Assembly (NCBI RefSeq): GCF_000422465.1
Contig: NZ_KE383843.1
Location: forward strand, 186,001-250,000
Length of the DNA stretch: 64,000 bases
From: Paenibacillus harenae DSM 16969
GTDB lineage: Bacteria > Bacillota > Bacilli > Paenibacillales > Paenibacillaceae
Direction: 5' to 3'
Shown here: positions 53,947-63,735 of the stretch, piece after piece
Position numbering within the stretch: the first letter of the stretch is position 1
Layout: each line of letters starts with the position of its first letter
Translations under genes and position numbers: made by a program
Notes under the pieces: model-generated
What the model was told of the DNA's origin: nothing
The model's input: the letters and a program-made list of their open reading frames with translations, nothing else
Database searches by the model: none

Positions 53947-54720
53947 TCAAGTTCTTAATGTTTGTCCAAAAAAGCTTTCTTTAGCTTCTCGAAGTTTGGT
54001 AACGGTCAAATGCGCATTGTGAATTTCTCGAAAATCATCGTCAAAGACTCCTAGTAAACGGTATGCTTCTATTAATATAGCGTGTAAGTAGCCAATTCTT
54101 CCTTGACAATATTCATGTAACAATTGAGGCAATCCTGATTCCAATTTTCCAAGTTGTAATGATCTGGGAGGCTGAATTGCAGTTTCAATGTCTTTCAGCA
54201 ATTTGCAGAAACGTTCATCACATTCTTCGAATGGCTTAATTCTTTCAAGCTTATAGCGTCGGAAGTACTCATCTTCCATATCAAGAAGATACTCAACTTT
54301 GGGAGTCCTCATACAAACCAGGGAAACTCCTTCATTGGATAAATCCTTGAACATTTCCATTCCATCTTGATCGTCAAATCGTATAGTACGGGTTAGAAAA
54401 TTCAATTCATCGAAGATGATCAATTCTGTTTTTTGTTTTCTAAGCAAAAATAGAGCCTGATCTTTAGCATATCCAACTCTCATGTCTGCGCGAAGAATCT
54501 TTGTTCCTAATCCTGTTAATATTTTTTTATAAAAATCCAGAGCGGTAAAAGGATATGGTAGTTTTATATATAATACAGGAGCAATATCAATTTTCGTTTC
54601 ATCCTTATCAACATATGTGTAAACAGGATTTCGTCTTTTATAATGAGTTACCAGTTGTGTCTTTCCGGCACCTGGAATACCGGTTAGCATTAAATGATTA
54701 GGATCATGCTCCTGGTTCCT
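53947..54720 (-). pseudogene. TniB/TnsC-like AAA+ ATPase lacking its N-terminus
   Basis: The frame reads HLMLTGIPGAGKTQLVTHYK (Walker A), LIIFDELNFLTR (Walker B) and a following sensor region SLVCMRTPKVEYLLDM, up to an apparently natural C-terminus. This is the ATPase of Tn5053/Tn7-type transposons that links target choice to the transposase. Homology begins about 15 codons before the first Met and the preceding 50-60 residues are lost at the junction with the MMPL remnant near 54740. Isolated from its transposase, it is unlikely to work alone. Confidence 0.78.
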
Positions 54721-54769
54721 GCTTTCAAATGAACGCGAAGGGAATCAAAACGATCCCATCACTACGATA

Positions 54770-55060
54770 GAGTGCAGATTAAAGAATGATCCTTACTGGC
54801 CCCATCGGCCGCTTCCAACGCCTCCGTGATAGACTCACCTTCAATATCAATATTCGAGATGAACCTGTTCAGACACTTCGTCAAGTACCACGCCGCCCTG
54901 CCGATTAGCGCCATAACGGCGGGCACGATCGCTATCCGAACAGTGCGAAAACAAAACCGGCGAAAACGGCGATCATGATTAGACCAGTTGTGGTTACAAC
55001 CGTGCCGCTGTGACTGAATACAACGGTAACGGCCTTGACTAAGGGGAACGCAGAATCTAG
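54770..55060 (-). pseudogene. MMPL exporter, degraded C-terminal remnant
   Basis: Frames in turn read HSGTVVTTTGLIMIAVFAGF and then RIAIVPAVMALIGRAAWYL with ISNIDIEGESITEALEAAD, matching the last 100 residues of the exporter at 48375 with an internal deletion and frame changes. It follows the SDR and P450 genes on the same strand, so the second P450 locus once also had an exporter. Confidence 0.75.
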
Positions 55061-55197
55061 GGAAGCTCATGATCAGGATCTGATCGAATATGTACGAGCC
55101 AGATCCTTTAAACAAACCGTGGCTATTTCCGCTGAATAGGGTTGACAATTGAGATGCGGCCAGGTAACATGCCGTGAACGCAAGTCTGAAAGCAATA

Positions 55198-55222
55198 AGA
55201 GGTGTCCCGCATGGACACCCCT
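55198..55222 (-). terminator. Terminator after the SDR gene
   Basis: GGTGTCC and GGACACC pair around a 5-base loop, extendable outward, directly after the SDR stop. Confidence 0.65.
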
Positions 55223-55235
55223 TACTGTCTACGAT

Positions 55236-56264
55236 TTATAGCGTTAATCCGCCGTCCACGACGACGATCGATCCGGTCATATAGCTGGAGCTGTCGGAAG
55301 AGAGGAATGCGACAACCTCAGCCAGCTCCTCCGGTTGGGCATAGCGTCCGATCCGCATATTCGGGAACTCCTCCGGTACATAGCCGCTTTCTTGCAGCTG
55401 TCTAGGCACCGAATCTGTCAAGGTTGTCGCGACGCCGCCTGGACAGATCGCATTAACTCGAATTCCTTTCCGCACATATTCGATAGCCGCAGCCTTGGTT
55501 AATCCTGCTACCCCGTGCTTGCTTGCCGTATAGGAAGCAAGGCTGTGCTCCGCACGTATCGCGGTCGTCGAAGCCGTGTTAATAATATGGCCAAACCCTT
55601 GTTTATCCATAACCTGAAGGGCATACTTCATGCCAAGGAATACCCCTTTCAGATTAACATCCAGCACCCGGCTGAAATCCTCTTCCGTAATATCCTGGAA
55701 TCGCCCGAATTTCTGCAGCATGCCGGCATTATTGAACAAAACGTCGATTTTGCCGTACGTGTCTACTGACGCTTGGATAAAGTTCTGAACGTCGGAGCTG
55801 ATCGATACATCGGCCTTCACGAAGATGCCTGCTCCGCCCGTTTGCTTGACTAGCTTAAGCGTCTCCAGCCCGGTGCCCTCATTATAATCGACGACGACCA
55901 GCTTGGCGCCGCCTGCAGCAAGCTTCAGGCAGCTCGCCCGTCCGATCCCGCTCCCGGCTCCGGTAACAATGATCACCTTTCCTTGAAGGCCCGGTGTCGC
56001 TGTACGGGACGGCGCTTGCTGATGTGACGCAGCTTCAGAGGACGATTGGTTAAAGTCGAGCTTTGACAGATCGTTTTTCAGTGCTTGCAGCACATCTTGC
56101 GGAATGTTGACCTGAGGCAATGCAGCCAGCTGATCGAGCGTGAAGGACGAGGCCATTTTGAAGGTCGGCTCCTTAACAAACTCGGGCAAATGACGGGTCA
56201 ATACAGCTACCGCTTCCTCACGGCTCAGAAGTTCCCCGATTTTAATATTCGTGTTGTAAGTCAT
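55236..56264 (-). CDS. Short-chain dehydrogenase/reductase with N-terminal shared helical module
   Basis: The 342-residue protein has an N-terminal segment of about 70 residues (NIKIGELLSREEAVAVLT, then TLDQLAALPQVNIPQDVLQA) that resembles the C-terminal tails of the GH3, esterase and GH78 proteins of the same gene run. A linker of about 20 residues precedes a classical SDR domain: GAGSGIG near 100, NNAG, catalytic Ser/Tyr/Lys in NTASTTAIRAEHSLASYTAS then K, and CPGGV. It would oxidise an alcohol or reduce a ketone with NAD(P). It lies 46 bases after the P450 gene and may act on the P450 product. The N-terminal extension is unusual for SDRs. Confidence 0.92.
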   Translation of the reverse strand: MTYNTNIKIGELLSREEAVAVLTRHLPEFVKEPTFKMASSFTLDQLAALPQVNIPQDVLQALKNDLSKLDFNQSSSEAASHQQAPSRTATPGLQGKVIIVTGAGSGIGRASCLKLAAGGAKLVVVDYNEGTGLETLKLVKQTGGAGIFVKADVSISSDVQNFIQASVDTYGKIDVLFNNAGMLQKFGRFQDITEEDFSRVLDVNLKGVFLGMKYALQVMDKQGFGHIINTASTTAIRAEHSLASYTASKHGVAGLTKAAAIEYVRKGIRVNAICPGGVATTLTDSVPRQLQESGYVPEEFPNMRIGRYAQPEELAEVVAFLSSDSSSYMTGSIVVVDGGLTL

Positions 56265-56310
56265 AGCTTTTACTCCTCCTGCTAAATATTGAATTAATGT
56301 TTCGGTAACG

Positions 56311-57498
56311 CTAAAACAAAACCGGTATCTCTTTCACGCCCCGGATAATCATCCCTGGACGCCATGCCAAATCATCACTGGCCGTCTTTAACCGCAGACC
56401 AGGCATTCTTCGGAGCAGCGCGCTGATCGCGATTTCGCCCTCCAGTCGGGCGAGCGGAGCACCGAGACAGTAATGGACCCCCTTGCCGAAGGCAATATGG
56501 TTATTGGCCGCACGGGTAATGTCGAAAGTATCCGGATCTGCAAACTGTTCCGGGTCGCGATCGGCCGATGCGAACGATATAAACAGCATCTCGCCTTTTC
56601 GGATCCGCTTGCCTCTGATCTCCACGTCGTCCGTCACCCAGCGGATGTTACTGACTTCCGCAGGTCCGTTATACCGCAGCATCTCTTCAATCGCGCCTAG
56701 GATAAGCTCAGGCTGAAGCTGCAGCTTCTCCTTCTGCTCCGGATGCTCCAGCAGCGCAAGCACGCCGTTGCCGATCAAGTTGACCGTCGTCTCATGCCCG
56801 GCGATAATGAGCACGAAGACGAGCGCATACAGCTCCTGCTCGGATAAGATATCTCCTTCATCCTCGACGCTGAGCAGATCGCTGATCAAATCCTCCTGCA
56901 GCTGGCTGCGTCTTCTTGCAATCAAATCCTGCAGGTAATCGACGAAGGCGATCATGACCGCTTCGCTTTGCTCCTCGAACGTCGGATTGTTAAACCCTTC
57001 CATGATCACATTCGACCATTCGTGAAATTTATCCTGATCCTCGATCGGAACGCCCAGCATCTCGCAGATGACCATAATTGGCAGCGGAAAGGCGTAATCC
57101 TCGATGAGATTCATCTCCCCTTTGTCCTGCACCTGATCGAGAAGCTCATTGCTGATCTCTTCGATACGACCTCGCAGCCGCTCGATCATGCGCGGCGTAA
57201 ACGCCTTCTGAATCAGACGCCGCAAACGGCGATGGTCGGCAGGGTTGACGCTGAGCAGATTGCGGGAGATGATCTCTTTGTGCGGCTCTTCGGCCTGAGC
57301 ATGATTCTCAAAGGGAGGGTTCGTCACGAACCGCGTATCATTCAATACGTCTACAGCGTCGTCGTATCTGGTGATCATCCATGCATAATGACCATTTGGC
57401 AGAAGAAAACGGTATACAGGATCTTGGTCGCGTATCTCACTGTAGGCCGGATAAGGATTGCGAATAAAATGTTCGTTCAGAAAGTCGATTTTCGACAT
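56311..57498 (-). CDS. Cytochrome P450, second copy
   Basis: The 395-residue P450 has the I-helix motif AGHETT, ExxR in EEMLRYNG and heme loop FGKGVHYCLGAPLARLEG. It is strongly similar to the P450 at 47069 through its whole length, including the N-terminus DFLNEHFIRNPYPAYSEIRD. It starts after GGAGGG. It sits between the GH3 and SDR genes with gaps of about 45 bases, which suggests one transcript; it could hydroxylate the aglycone released by the glycosidases. No redox partner gene is nearby. Confidence 0.93.
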   Translation of the reverse strand: MSKIDFLNEHFIRNPYPAYSEIRDQDPVYRFLLPNGHYAWMITRYDDAVDVLNDTRFVTNPPFENHAQAEEPHKEIISRNLLSVNPADHRRLRRLIQKAFTPRMIERLRGRIEEISNELLDQVQDKGEMNLIEDYAFPLPIMVICEMLGVPIEDQDKFHEWSNVIMEGFNNPTFEEQSEAVMIAFVDYLQDLIARRRSQLQEDLISDLLSVEDEGDILSEQELYALVFVLIIAGHETTVNLIGNGVLALLEHPEQKEKLQLQPELILGAIEEMLRYNGPAEVSNIRWVTDDVEIRGKRIRKGEMLFISFASADRDPEQFADPDTFDITRAANNHIAFGKGVHYCLGAPLARLEGEIAISALLRRMPGLRLKTASDDLAWRPGMIIRGVKEIPVLF

Positions 57499-57543
57499 CA
57501 GAGTTCCCTCCTCTAACCGATTTGAAGCCCGTACTTGGACGTG

Positions 57544-59820
57544 TCAGCTGTTTCTAACCGCGTGATTAAATTGCGCCAGCAACGCAGTAAGCGTCTCTTC
57601 CGTCATCGCTCCGTTTGACCAGGGCAGTAGTGCCCGCAGCGGCATGTAGCGCATCATCGCCATCATCATTTCGGATGAAACGGCTTCAGAAGGTGAGATC
57701 GACTGATTGAACATCCCTTGCAAATACTCTAGGACAGGGCGTGTCTTCGGATTCTCCATAATATCGCCTAGCGTTGTATTGCGATGAAATACCGGCACGA
57801 TCTCGGTCGTGGATTGTACGTTCACGGCCGACCGCAGCGCGATTTCGCAGGATGAGCTGCCGATCAAGATTTCATATTCACCCGATTCCGCGTGCCAATT
57901 GCACAGATCGGTGTTGTAATAAGCAAAGCTTCGTTTATCCAGCGTGAACGACACCGTTTTCTGTTCACCCGGCGCTATCGCGACCTTGGCGAAGCCCTTC
58001 AGCTCCTTCTCCGGACGAACAACGCTAGAGGCGGCGCTGCGGACATACAGCTGCACAATTTCTTTACCGGCTCTGCTGCCCGTGTTCTTCACATTCACGC
58101 TCACCTGGACCGTCTCCTGGTCAGTAAGCTCGTGCTTGTCCATTGTCAGATCCGAATAAGCGAATGTGGTATAGCTAAGCCCAAAGCCGAACGGGAAGAG
58201 CGGCTCGATGTCCTTTGCCTCGTAATACCGGTATCCTACGAAAATCCCTTCGCGATATTCCACCCGGTCGCCTTCGCCCGGGAAGTACGGATGGGACGGA
58301 TTGTGCTTCATGCTCATCGGGAACGTCTCCGCAAGCTTGCCGCTTGGATTGGCGTCGCCGAACAGCAGATCGGCCACTGCTCCACCTACGGCCTGCCCGC
58401 CCAAATACGCCTCCAGCACGGCTTTGACCTTGCCCAGCCAAGGCATGACAACCGGCGCGCCGTTGCTGAGAACGACCGCAAGTTTCGGTTGAACCGATGC
58501 GATTTGTTCGATGAGGTGGATTTGGTTGGCCGGAAGATTGAGGTGCGTCCGGTCGTAGCCTTCCGACTCATAACGGTCGGGCAGACCGATGAACAAAACA
58601 GCTGTATCGCAGTCCGCAGCCAGCTTCGTGGCCTCCTCCAGCAGCTCATCTACCGTATCGTCACGGTCCAGATCGTAGCCTTGTGCATAGAAGACCGATG
58701 CCCCGCTGCCCGCCGACTTCTCGATTTCCTCACGGATGTTATCCAACTTCGTCGGGTTAATATGGGAGCTGCCGCCGCCTTGATAACGTACTTGTTCTGC
58801 CAAAGAGCCGATAACCGCGATCCTTCCAGCCTTAGGGAGAGGAAGCAGGTTGTCTTCATTCTTCATCAGCACCATCGTCTCTCGGGCAGTTTCACGCGCC
58901 AGCTGATGATGTGCCTCCTTGTCATACACCGCGTCGGCCTGCTTATTATCGACAGCCTTGAAAATTACTGTCAGCAGCCGCGCCACCGCTCTGTCTAGTG
59001 CCTCCACGGACAATTGCCCGCTCTTCACGGCGGTCACGATCTTCTCTTGCCCGACACCGTTGCTTGCCGGCATCTCCAGCTCCATCCCAGCCGCTACGCT
59101 GTCGGCCGCTTCGTTCACCGCTCCCCAGTCGGAAACGACAAATCCTTCATGCCCCCACTCTTCCTTCAGAGTTTGCGTGAGTAGACTCTCATTTTCGGAA
59201 CAATACGTCCCGTTCAGGCGATTGTACGCTGACATGACCGTCCATGGTTGCGCCTTCTTGACAGCGATCTCGAAGCCGGTTAAATAAATCTCGCGTAGCG
59301 TGCGTTCATCGACGACCGCATCGGTCGTCATCCGCCGATGTTCCTGATTGTTCACGGCAAAATGCTTCAGTGATGTACCGACGCCTTGGCTCTGCACCCC
59401 GGCAATATGCGCAGCCGCCAGAACGCCCGTCAAATAAGGGTCCTCCGAGAAATATTCAAAGTTCCTTCCGCAGAGCGGCGAGCGCTTGATGTTGGCCCCT
59501 GGCCCGAGCAGAATGGAGACTCCTTCGGCCTGACATTCCTTGCCCAGCGCTTCGCCTACACGGCGGATCAGCTCCTGGTCCCAGGAGCTAGCAAGACCTG
59601 CAGCAGACGGGAAGCAGGTCGACGGCACGCTTTCGTTAAGCCCCAGGTGATCCGCATCACCGGCCTGCTTGCGCAGGCCGTGCGGTCCGTCCGTCATCAT
59701 GATCGATGGAATACCGAGGCGGTCAATTGCCTTGGTCTCCCAGAAGGAAGCGCCGGAGCATAAGCCGGCCTTCTCCTCCAGCGTCATGGCAGTGATCAAA
59801 TCGTTGATGTTTCGATTCAT
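57544..59820 (-). CDS. Glycoside hydrolase family 3 beta-glucosidase with C-terminal shared helical module
   Basis: The 758-residue protein starts at ATG 59820, overlapping the stop of the upstream esterase frame in an ATGA. It has the GH3 TIM-barrel with [10 protein letters not shown] and the nucleophile Asp in [10 protein letters not shown], the alpha/beta sandwich domain with [12 protein letters not shown], and an Fn3-like domain ([18 protein letters not shown]). Residues about 681-758 form an extra tail ([18 protein letters not shown], then [20 protein letters not shown]) like segments of the neighbouring enzymes. There is no signal peptide, so it acts on an imported beta-glucoside. Confidence 0.93.
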   Translation of the reverse strand: MNRNINDLITAMTLEEKAGLCSGASFWETKAIDRLGIPSIMMTDGPHGLRKQAGDADHLGLNESVPSTCFPSAAGLASSWDQELIRRVGEALGKECQAEGVSILLGPGANIKRSPLCGRNFEYFSEDPYLTGVLAAAHIAGVQSQGVGTSLKHFAVNNQEHRRMTTDAVVDERTLREIYLTGFEIAVKKAQPWTVMSAYNRLNGTYCSENESLLTQTLKEEWGHEGFVVSDWGAVNEAADSVAAGMELEMPASNGVGQEKIVTAVKSGQLSVEALDRAVARLLTVIFKAVDNKQADAVYDKEAHHQLARETARETMVLMKNEDNLLPLPKAGRIAVIGSLAEQVRYQGGGSSHINPTKLDNIREEIEKSAGSGASVFYAQGYDLDRDDTVDELLEEATKLAADCDTAVLFIGLPDRYESEGYDRTHLNLPANQIHLIEQIASVQPKLAVVLSNGAPVVMPWLGKVKAVLEAYLGGQAVGGAVADLLFGDANPSGKLAETFPMSMKHNPSHPYFPGEGDRVEYREGIFVGYRYYEAKDIEPLFPFGFGLSYTTFAYSDLTMDKHELTDQETVQVSVNVKNTGSRAGKEIVQLYVRSAASSVVRPEKELKGFAKVAIAPGEQKTVSFTLDKRSFAYYNTDLCNWHAESGEYEILIGSSSCEIALRSAVNVQSTTEIVPVFHRNTTLGDIMENPKTRPVLEYLQGMFNQSISPSEAVSSEMMMAMMRYMPLRALLPWSNGAMTEETLTALLAQFNHAVRNS

Positions 59821-60829
59821 TTGGTTCTCTCCTCAGCTTCTAATTTCCAAAACGGGATCGCTTTGAGATCCAGGTTTAATCGTTCAATTCCCTCTTCCGG
59901 CAGCAGTTCTCCGCCGAAATCGATGACGGCGCGCAGGGGATCCCCATTGCATCCTGCAGCTGTGGGCTGTCTGCCAGTATCGGCAGCGCGGTTTTGACTT
60001 GTTTGCACGCCGGATTCTTCCACAGGACGCCCAACTGGACGTCTACGCCGTATGCTTCGATATCCTCGTTCAGAGGTATCGCTTCAGCCTCCGCCGGAAA
60101 ATCACCGAATACGTTCTTTATCCAAGCGGTGCACAATTCGAACCACCGTGCCGCGTCATAATCGACCATCGACCGCAAACCGCTTGATGTGACCGGTTTC
60201 GCCAGTGACAGCCCGTGCACGCCATTCCGGAAAATATGAAGCTCGAACGGTACCTTCGCGCGATCCATAGCGGAAGCGAACATGAGCGCGTTGTTAACAG
60301 GCACGAGCGTATCAGCGAACGTATGGAAAATAAACGTCGGCGGCGTGAACGCATCGACGGCTTCATCCACGCCCGGCACCGGTGCGGGGAAGATGGCGTC
60401 CATCGACGCTAGTATGCAAGGGTAGCCAAGGATCAAAGCGTTCGGCCGGACCTTTCCCATCGTGCCCAAAGCAGCGGCCAAATGCCCGCCGGCGGAGAAA
60501 CCGCATACTGCCACTTTATCCGGATCGATCCCCCATTCCCCGCTCTGCTCCCGGATCATCGTCAGCGCTTCTTCCGCATCCTGGAGAGGTCTCGGAAACG
60601 CGGCATTCTGACCGACTGAGTACCTCAGCACAAACGCCTGATAACCTTCCGCCAGAAAAGCCATTGCGACCGGCTCGGCTTCCCGGTCCGAACATCCACG
60701 GTACGCGCCGCCGGGAAGAATAAGAACGGCCGGACGGATACTGGTGTTCGGCATCTCATGCGACTGGTCCAAGAGGTATACTGTTAACGTCACGTTTTCA
60801 TTGCCGAGCTGCCGCGTAAAAGTTTTCAA
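59817..60829 (-). pseudogene. Alpha/beta hydrolase (acetyl-xylan-esterase-like) with frameshift in its C-terminal shared module
   Basis: The main frame (60829 to 59876) encodes a cytoplasmic esterase with oxyanion region LPGGAYRGCS, nucleophile Ser in CGFSAGGH, and acid/base in TFADTLVP and NGVHGLS. Its tail begins a module (DVQLGVLWKNPACKQVKT) like those of GH3, GH78 and SDR. Near 59940-59948 one base seems lost: the neighbouring frame continues the module (PLRAVIDFGGELLPEEGIER) and stops at 59817 in an ATGA overlap with the GH3 start. The catalytic domain is intact, so a shortened enzyme could still be made. A sequencing error is possible. Confidence 0.85.
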
Positions 60830-60862
60830 TTGTTCTTCTCCTCCTCATAAAACTTGCTCGCT

Positions 60863-63700
60863 CTATTCGAGCGGCAAAGCCATCAGTTGCTCATCCAACT
60901 GATCCAGCAGGCTTGCTTCCATCGGGTAATAGGCTGCTAGATCCCGAAGCGATGCGTCCCCGACCGAAGCGCTAAGCGTATCCGGGTTCAACGATTCCAT
61001 GCCCGGAGGGAGAATGCTCTCGATCACGGCTCTTGCGCCGTCATGACGGAGCAGCTCGATCAAAGATGTCTTCGTACTGAACTGCTTGATATAACTCTTG
61101 GTCGGCAAGTAGTGGATGATGTAGCTGCCGCTGACCAATTCCAGATGCGTCTCTTCGCCCATCTGTCCGTTGGCGATGCCGCTCGCGGCCAGATTCTGGC
61201 CGTTGACGGTAATCGCGTTCACATCCGCATATGGTAGTCGAACTGTCGCCGAGGCGTTGAATGGAATTACAAAATGGAACGTAAGATGTCCTTCCTCGCT
61301 GAACGCCCACTCGCTCTTATACGTACCCGAGGCAGATTCCACTTGAGCCTTTGCCCACTTGATCCGGAAATCCGGCTGCGGCGCCAATACCGCGCGGCGG
61401 AAGCCTGGCGCTTCTTCGACCGGATTGATCCCCGCGATCGTGCGGTACATCCATTCGGCGATCGCACCGTATGCATAGTGATTCAGCGAGTTCATGCCGG
61501 TGCTGCTGATTTTGCCGTCCGGCATGATCGAATTCCAGCGCTCCCATATGGTAGTGGCACCTAGCTTGACGGCATACAGCCAGCTAGGGTAGTCGTCGTT
61601 AAGCAGCAACGTATATGCTAGGTCGTTGCAGCCATTGCCCGATAATACCGGGTTCAAGTACGGTGTGCCAACGAAACCAGTCTTCAAATGGTTGCGGTCG
61701 ATCTTTAGCCGCTTGCGCAGTGCCTCCACGACCTTCGTTCTGTAAACATGCGGAACCAGGTCCATGAACAGGGCGACCGCATAAGCGGTTTGCGTATCGA
61801 GCGCCAAACGGCCGGTTTTCGAGAAAAACTCGTTTTCGATCGCCGTCTTCACCTCGTCCGAAATCCGTCCGTAATAGTCGGCCATATCGTCCTTCCTAAG
61901 CACTTTCGCCGCTTTCGCGAGCAGCTGCGAAGAATAGCGGTAGTAGGCCGAAGCGATAAAATCCGTATCCGTTCCGCCCATTGGGGAATCGGGGTTGCTG
62001 CCGTCGAGAGCCAGCCAATCGCCGAAGTGGAATCCAGTCGTCCACAACCTCCGTTGGCCCGATGCCTCATCCGCGTTGATGATATAGTCGACCCACCCCT
62101 TCATACTCTCGAACTGCTGCTCCAGAATGGTTTTATCGCCATAATGGAGATAAACGTTCCACGGAATGATGGTCGCCGCATCCGCCCAGGCGCTGGAGCC
62201 GCCGCCCTGCACGTTGGCTGCGGGTATCACCATTGGCACCATGCCGCCGCGCACTTCTTGCTCCCGGCCCATGTCATAACCGTACTTGCTGAAGAAGGCG
62301 TACGCATCCATGTTAAAGCACGCCGTGCCGGAGAATACCTGCGCATCGCCAGTCCAGCCCATCCGTTCGTCACGCTGAGGGCAGTCCGTCGGAACGTCGA
62401 GGAAGTTGCCCTTCTGCCCCCACATCGCGTTCTGGAACAGCCGGTTCACGAGTGGGTTGCTGGTCTCGAAGCTGCCTGTCTCCTCCAGATCGGAGTAAAG
62501 TACGCAACCGGTGAAGTCATTCGGATTCAGTTCGCCCGGCCAGCCTTCGACCTTCACGTACCGGAATCCGTAGAACGTGAAGTACGGGCGAACGACCGCT
62601 TCCGTACCATCGGCCGTATAGTGATATTCCGCCTTCGCCGTGCGCAGGTTCTCGCGATAGAAATTGCCGTCCTGCAGCACTTCGCCGTGATACAGCGAAA
62701 TGACGGTACCCTTAGGCGCGTTAGTACGGAACCGGATCCAGCCGACCATGTTCTGCCCCATGTCGAGTACGGTTTCACCAGACGGCGTCCGAAAGACCTC
62801 GATCGGCTTGCGTTCTTCTTTCACGACGACAGGTAGGCTCAACCGCGCTTTCAGGCGGTCATAAGCGAGGTCGCCTTCGCGGACCGCGAACGACTCTGAA
62901 GACACAAACGTCGCGTCGTAGATTTCGCCGTCGTAGAGGTTCCCGCCCATGACCTTGCTCTTTGCCGCCGTCCAGTCCGTATCGGATGCGATCACAGTCT
63001 TCGTGCCGTCCGTATACGTCACCACGATTTCGCACATAAGCGCGAATTCATTACCGTACAGCTCATCCGTATGCCCTTCGAAGCCGAACCGGCCTTTGTA
63101 CAGCCCGTTGCCGAGGCTGACCGCCATCCGGTTCTCACCCTGCCGCAGCAGCTCCGTCACGTCGTAGGTCTGGTACTGCAACCACTTCTGATAAGCGTTG
63201 AAATGAGGTGCGAAGTACTCGTCGCCTGCTTTCGCGCCGTTGATCTCCATTTCGTACAGCCCCAGCCCGCAAACGTACGCGCGCGCCGACGCGACTGGTC
63301 CGGTCAGCTCAAATGAGCGACTGAGGACAGGATGAACGTCCTTGTCCAGCTCGGGTACGATCCACTTCGCGCTCCATGGCTCATCCAGCTTCGCCGTCTC
63401 GAACCAAGCAATGTCGCTGACCGCACGGTCGCCGTTGTCCGCCCACACTTGCACTCGCCAATAATAGCGGGTTCTAGGGAGTAGATCGATCGGCAGCTCG
63501 AAGGCGAGGCTGTCTATATCGTCCCGCACGCCGCTGTCGAAGACGATGTTGAAGAAGTTCTCGTCCAATGCGACTTCATATTGCGCCGAAATCTGTTTCT
63601 TGGCGTCCGTCTCCGTAACGACGTACGACAGCCGCGGCTTACCCAGCGAGAAGCCGAGCGGGTTGATAATTCGGTTTGTTTTCAAACGAGTGATTTTCAT
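60863..63700 (-). CDS. Alpha-L-rhamnosidase (GH78) with C-terminal shared helical module
   Basis: The 945-residue protein has the GH78 arrangement: N-terminal Fn3-like domain (PLGFSLGKPRLSYVV, RYYWRVQVW), carbohydrate-binding beta domains (GLYEMEINGAKAGDEYFAPH), the (alpha/alpha)6 catalytic barrel with VPTDCPQRDERMGWTGDAQV and the C-terminal beta domain ending near 860. Residues about 877-945 are an additional tail (KTSLIELLRHDGARAVIE, then SLRDLAAYYPMEASLLDQLD) resembling segments in the esterase, GH3 and SDR. It has no signal peptide, so it removes terminal alpha-L-rhamnose from an imported glycoside. It is the first gene of the apparent operon. Confidence 0.93.
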   Translation of the reverse strand: MKITRLKTNRIINPLGFSLGKPRLSYVVTETDAKKQISAQYEVALDENFFNIVFDSGVRDDIDSLAFELPIDLLPRTRYYWRVQVWADNGDRAVSDIAWFETAKLDEPWSAKWIVPELDKDVHPVLSRSFELTGPVASARAYVCGLGLYEMEINGAKAGDEYFAPHFNAYQKWLQYQTYDVTELLRQGENRMAVSLGNGLYKGRFGFEGHTDELYGNEFALMCEIVVTYTDGTKTVIASDTDWTAAKSKVMGGNLYDGEIYDATFVSSESFAVREGDLAYDRLKARLSLPVVVKEERKPIEVFRTPSGETVLDMGQNMVGWIRFRTNAPKGTVISLYHGEVLQDGNFYRENLRTAKAEYHYTADGTEAVVRPYFTFYGFRYVKVEGWPGELNPNDFTGCVLYSDLEETGSFETSNPLVNRLFQNAMWGQKGNFLDVPTDCPQRDERMGWTGDAQVFSGTACFNMDAYAFFSKYGYDMGREQEVRGGMVPMVIPAANVQGGGSSAWADAATIIPWNVYLHYGDKTILEQQFESMKGWVDYIINADEASGQRRLWTTGFHFGDWLALDGSNPDSPMGGTDTDFIASAYYRYSSQLLAKAAKVLRKDDMADYYGRISDEVKTAIENEFFSKTGRLALDTQTAYAVALFMDLVPHVYRTKVVEALRKRLKIDRNHLKTGFVGTPYLNPVLSGNGCNDLAYTLLLNDDYPSWLYAVKLGATTIWERWNSIMPDGKISSTGMNSLNHYAYGAIAEWMYRTIAGINPVEEAPGFRRAVLAPQPDFRIKWAKAQVESASGTYKSEWAFSEEGHLTFHFVIPFNASATVRLPYADVNAITVNGQNLAASGIANGQMGEETHLELVSGSYIIHYLPTKSYIKQFSTKTSLIELLRHDGARAVIESILPPGMESLNPDTLSASVGDASLRDLAAYYPMEASLLDQLDEQLMALPLE

Positions 63701-63735
63701 ATCATTCTTCCTTTCTCATTCGCTTTAAGATGCCG

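Noticed and set aside
45104-55200. A second set of AAATAAAGTTCTTTAAT end repeats belonging to the TniB/TniQ/TnsA remnants
   Set aside because: I looked through the gaps in this region and found no copy, so a direct link to the 901-5450 element is not shown.
57892-58998. Long open frame (368 codons) on the plus strand opposite the GH3 gene
   Set aside because: It is antisense to a well-supported glycosidase, has no recognisable motif or ribosome site, and is explained by the GC-rich codon use of the real gene.
61748-62836. Long open frame (362 codons) on the plus strand opposite the rhamnosidase gene
   Set aside because: Same reason: a codon-bias shadow of GH78 with no domain.
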